Made by a program: the position numbers and the translations under genes. This document shows, piece after piece, positions 59,969 through 64,000 of a stretch of DNA of 64,000 bases (position 1 is its first letter; every line of letters starts with the position of its first letter). The notes beneath the pieces are model-generated. The model was not told where the DNA came from, made no database searches, and saw only the letters and a program-made list of their open reading frames with translations. Source of the DNA: Alisma plantago-aquatica (Eukaryota; Streptophyta; Magnoliopsida; Alismatales; Alismataceae); assembly GCA_963693085.1 (NCBI GenBank), contig OY856412.1:963880281-963944280 (forward strand), in the 5' to 3' direction.

Positions 59969-62900
59969 TGTTGACCCAAGGAGACACATACATGAGTTGA
60001 GGGAGAAGAACAAATTCCTATGGGAGTGTTTTTACATCACCATGGGAAGTAAGTAACCAAGCGGAGGTTGTGGATGAGGTGAATAGGAGGTAACCATCTT
60101 TGCTTGCCTTGGATTTTGGGGGAAAATCCCTATCAGGGGTTTATGGTTGTAAGACCCCTAATCTTGCTATTTGGTTGATCATGCTTGCTTACATTAATTG
60201 GATTCTTGGAACCTTAATCTAACCCCAATATGTGATTTTATATCATGTGAAAAACCTAAGTTTCAAGTTTGGTCCAGTATGGATAGTGTTTGAGCAAGTT
60301 ATGTAATTTTGTGCACATTTTTGACTTTTATGCAATTTACCCATATCTATGGTTCTTCTTGCTTTTTGTTCCTCGCATGTTTTCTTATCATTCTTGAGTT
60401 TGTTTTGCCTTGGTGCGCCTAGATGTAACTTGATTTGATGGAGACATCTATCTAGGGTTGAGTTAGGGTTTTGCTCTCATAGATGAGCTACCTTGGAGGC
60501 CATAACTCGATAGTTCTCCTGGATGATTGAGGTCGGAGGTCCTCCTTGGGTTTTGGAATCTGATGTTGGTCCCTATAGGTGTGAGAGTCTATGTTTTTCT
60601 CTTTAGAGGTCCTTGGATCAATGGTTCACCTACAGAGGTACTCAAACGATGGTTTTTCTCCTTTTGTGACCAAGGGTCCAAAAAAGATGGTCACAATGCC
60701 TTGGAACTCAGTGGCCACCCTGGGAAGTCATGATCTAATGGACCTATAGACTCCCACAACTGATGGACCTTCTGTCTTGCATGGAAGAGATGCTTTTGAC
60801 CATGGACACATGGCAAACATGGCTAGACACCTCACCCTTCTCTCCTCTCTCACCCATAACCTTATATACCTCTCACCTTCCACCCAAACGACCCCTTTAG
60901 TCTCTCTCTCTCTCTTTCTCTCTTCATTATTTCTTCTTGGAGCTCGATCCTCTTATTCCATGGTGGAGAGGGAGCTCAAGGTAGAAGAAGGTGGTCGATC
61001 TTGCTTGCATGTGCACCTAGGGTTCAGATCTACCCTCTCCTTGAGCTTGTGGAGAATGCATAGCTTGTTCTTGACCTAAGAAGCAAGCACTCCCTCTTTC
61101 CCTTCATTCTCCATTCTATCCTACCTCCTTCTCTCTTCTTCTTGGTCGGACCCATGGTGTTCAATGGTGGAGCTTGTGCTAGAGCTTAAAGAACACCCCT
61201 TTCTTGCTTCTTTGGCCTAGGGTTTTGCTTCCTTTCTTGGAGAAGGAGCTGGATTGGCCATGTGGAGTGCTCAAGATAGGGTTCTTACCTTATTTCCTCA
61301 AGCAACCTTACTATTTGGAGCTTCATCTTCACCCTACAGGTGAGTTAAATAACTTTCTCCACGTTTATTACTTACTATTGGCTTTCATGTACATGATCTA
61401 GCTCCAAAAGGAAGTTCTAAATATAAAGATGCTACCTTTGCCTAGGGTTTGAGTGTATGTGAAGATTCTTGAGTAGTTTATCATCTTAGATGAATCGTAA
61501 ACCTTGTGCAAAAACCTTCTTTGGTATAGGAAGACATAGACCTTGCTTGTATGTGGACAAACAATGGTTTTTTCTCTTCAAATGATGGTCCCCACTTAAG
61601 GTTATTGAGTTGATTCCCCTTCTTCTTTGGCAACCCGATGGTTTGGTTCTTGGTGACCCTGATGTGACAACCAATGGTCATTCCTTAGCTCTTGTTTTGG
61701 GTTCTCCCTTGTGCACGCAATAGATGGCTATGCTTCCCTTCACAAACAACTGTTTTATTCTAAACAATGATGGTCCTTTGCTTAGGGTTTTGAGCTGATC
61801 TTCCTTTTAGTTTTAGAACTCAATGGTTTTGTACTTGGTGTTGATTTGGTTGCCTTTCTTGCACAACTGATGGCTTTGTCTTAACTCCTATTTAGACTCT
61901 TTTGTGATCAACAAATGATGGATTTGGTGATTCTTTAAGTGGTGAACTTGATGGTTTTGTTTCCCTTCTAATCCAATAGTTTTACCTTTGAGTTTGATGC
62001 TTGTTTCACCACATGTTGACCAAACTCGATGGTCATTCTGGGCCCAAACTCGATGGCTCTTCTGAGTCCTCAAATAATGGTTGCTCTAAATTCATGATTT
62101 GATGGTTTTATTAACCAATGGACCACAATTGATGATGGCACTGGATGCCACAACTGATGGTGGTACTACCACAACTAATGGTTGTACTAGATCCTAAGGT
62201 CAGTGGTGTCAGCCAATGGTCCTTTTAGTTTCATGATCTGATGGTTGACCTGAGGTCATCAAATGATGGTAGACTTGAGGTCATCAGATGATGGTGTTTC
62301 TTAGGATAATAAATGATGGTGTTTTTTTTGTATTCAATCGATGGCTTGACTAGGTTAAGTTGGTGACTCTTTTAGGTCACAACTCGATTGTTTTATTAGA
62401 CATATGGTTCAAGGCTTTGTCTTGTATACCAACCAATGGTTTTGTCTATCCCACATCTGGTGGTCTTGAGTGAAGATCATGATTCAATGGTTTTGGTTTA
62501 ATATTCCTAATACGATTGATATGATTCACCTTATGCATCCACGATCCAATGGGGATGCTATGTGTGAAGGATGTGCATTGACCTAAGTAAGTGCATGAAC
62601 TTATGGTTTAGTTTGAAGTGCTGAGTTTTAATGTCACTTCCACCTATCTTGTTGAATTTAACTTAATGCAATTAATAAATATTCGCTCTAATGTTTGTTG
62701 TAACCTTAATGTGTTAATTGGTGGTTATCATGGCCCTTATGGTTGATGCTTTCTGAATCTAAACTTGTGCACTATAAGTATGATGGTTGTCAATCATAAC
62801 TAGACTTCGTGAATATGTTGATATAATGAAGGAATGCTCTTAATTCTATGATGACCCTACTATGTCTACTATGTTATCTTTGAACATCTTTTAACTCTTT

Positions 62901-64000
62901 AATACAATATCATGTTGAGCCTTTGTATCACATGTATGGTGATGGTATGTTGAACCTTCTATAAGGTGTAAAAATATAATGATGTTCTTACAAGTAATGA
63001 TGTGATGGTCTTAATGACCTACAGACACGGTTGAGTCCTAATGAATGTGTGATTTCATTCATGATGTGACACAAATTTATATCATGTGATGGTGTGATGA
63101 CAAGTATAATCTCATGGATGGAAATGAACTTGTATATTGTGATATTGTGATTAGGAATATGTCTCATGTGTTTATATCTTGTGTATTTGTTATATAGCAA
63201 TGCTTGGTAGAATGAAACTAGGGTTTGTATGTCCACTTTTTTTATGTGGCCTTAATTCACCCAATTGACATAACTAATCAAGTGAAATCATATTCATGTA
63301 GTGACCTAAGCCCTAGAACCATTTTCTGTCAGAACTTGCTGGATGGGTAAACGAGTATTCCTAAGGGAAGCTCAAAGTCACATATTGTTGAGTATGTGCA
63401 GGTGCAGGGAGAGTACATCCTTGATATCTTGATTATAAGGTTATGGAGGATGGATGTGGCCATGCCTTAGTTTGAGATTATTTGATACTTGTACATATGT
63501 GATCTGGTCGAGGACAGTTGTAGTTGTACCTCAAATAATGGAGTTCTATATACCCTTGTTTCGAGTGCCATGACCTTTATACTAAGGGCAGGCTAGTAGC
63601 AGCTTGACTATATGTCACTACAGGAACCTTGACTATTATGTCACTACTTTTCACTCATACTGACTGAGGGTGGGAGATCTTAGGATGTTGACCCTCCTAG
63701 ATCTTATACGGAACTGAATAGCACTTTGCAATAGTCAGTTGGAGTCTGAGTGGTATACCTCAAACTCCCCAAGGCTTGAAAAAAAATGTAACCTAGTCAT
63801 GTAGTATATCTGTTTAGGGTTATACACCACACTTCACATTGAATGATAACCCTAGTTTGTTCTTTTCACATATAAATGATGTATAGTACAATAAGAAAAG
63901 TAGCCATGCTTATGTTTATCGATATATTTCTATTGTTGGCTATGTTTATGATGATAGTTATCTCATGTTGTTAGCTATGCTTATACTGCTAGTCATGCCT
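59969..64000 (+). repeat. Del-like LTR copy 3, runs off the window
   Basis: It starts TGTTGACCCAAGGAGACAC and aligns with LTR2 to the window end; about 0.6 kb is expected beyond 64000. A TATATA box is at 60863-60868. It has a CT microsatellite at 60900-60922 and GATGG words throughout 60630-62560. It carries the conserved LTR frame at 60777-61079. Confidence 0.88.

Larger units (their letters stand above)
44939..64000 (+). mobile_element. Tandem Del/Tekay-like Ty3/gypsy array: LTR-internal-LTR-internal-LTR
   Basis: Three direct LTR copies (44939-47736 truncated at left, 52207-56881 complete, 59969 to the window end) alternate with two internal regions. The period LTR2 to LTR3 is 7762 bp. Both internals have the same primer-binding site position, lack gag and protease and carry decayed RT, RNase H and integrase text on the plus strand. 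The element type follows from the order RT-RNase H-integrase and from the RT/integrase wording. Unequal recombination between LTRs is the simplest origin. Confidence 0.85.

Overview
This is a transposon-dense stretch of a plant nuclear genome, probably an angiosperm; lineage cannot be fixed from the sequence. The evidence is a CACTA transposon end, Ty1/copia and Ty3/gypsy polyprotein remains, a Cassandra-type TRIM carrying 5S rRNA sequence, a hAT-type MITE, intron-like splice junctions and an AT-rich background. I found no intact host gene. All recognisable coding sequence is transposon-derived or a broken copy, and most open frames are short chance frames or shadows.

Layout. 1-1339: right end of a CACTA element with the last two exons of a Ulp1-type protease and a hairpin-rich subterminal block. 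1835-2614: broken C-terminal part of a plant non-LTR-type reverse transcriptase (minus strand). 3384-4626: GC-rich, intronless, broken fragment of a Lon protease N-terminal region. 5187-6330: 21-bp minisatellite. 7063-7440: copia RNase H remnant. 7633-29955: a nested stack. Two ~2.74-kb direct repeats (probable LTRs) bracket a 5.1-kb internal region without recognisable genes. The left repeat is split by an 11.7-kb minus-strand copia element (9542-21276), which itself holds a 646-bp Cassandra TRIM in one LTR and a 1.75-kb retroposon with a 16-bp target duplication in gag. The right repeat is the uninterrupted paralogue and confirms the insertion point. 30500-32289: N-terminal and central part of the same reverse transcriptase family as at 1.8-2.6 kb, on the plus strand. 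32290-44938: two related LTR-like blocks around further nested pieces (a hAT MITE, another LTR, an Athila/Tat-like gag-protease fragment). 44939-64000: a Del/Tekay-like gypsy array LTR(partial)-internal-LTR-internal-LTR(partial) with unusually long 4.7-kb LTRs and dead ~3-kb internals. A 1.6-kb solo LTR sits in the first internal region.

How the parts relate. The genes do not form a pathway; the window records successive insertion and recombination. Relative order can be read for several events: gypsy-like repeat, then copia, then Cassandra and the retroposon; Del internal region, then solo LTR. The most unusual recurring pattern is that several unrelated LTR families each carry a dense local array of a short family-specific word, often self-complementary. 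In three families this array lies just upstream of the presumed TATA box. I saw no defence, biosynthetic or other new cellular system.
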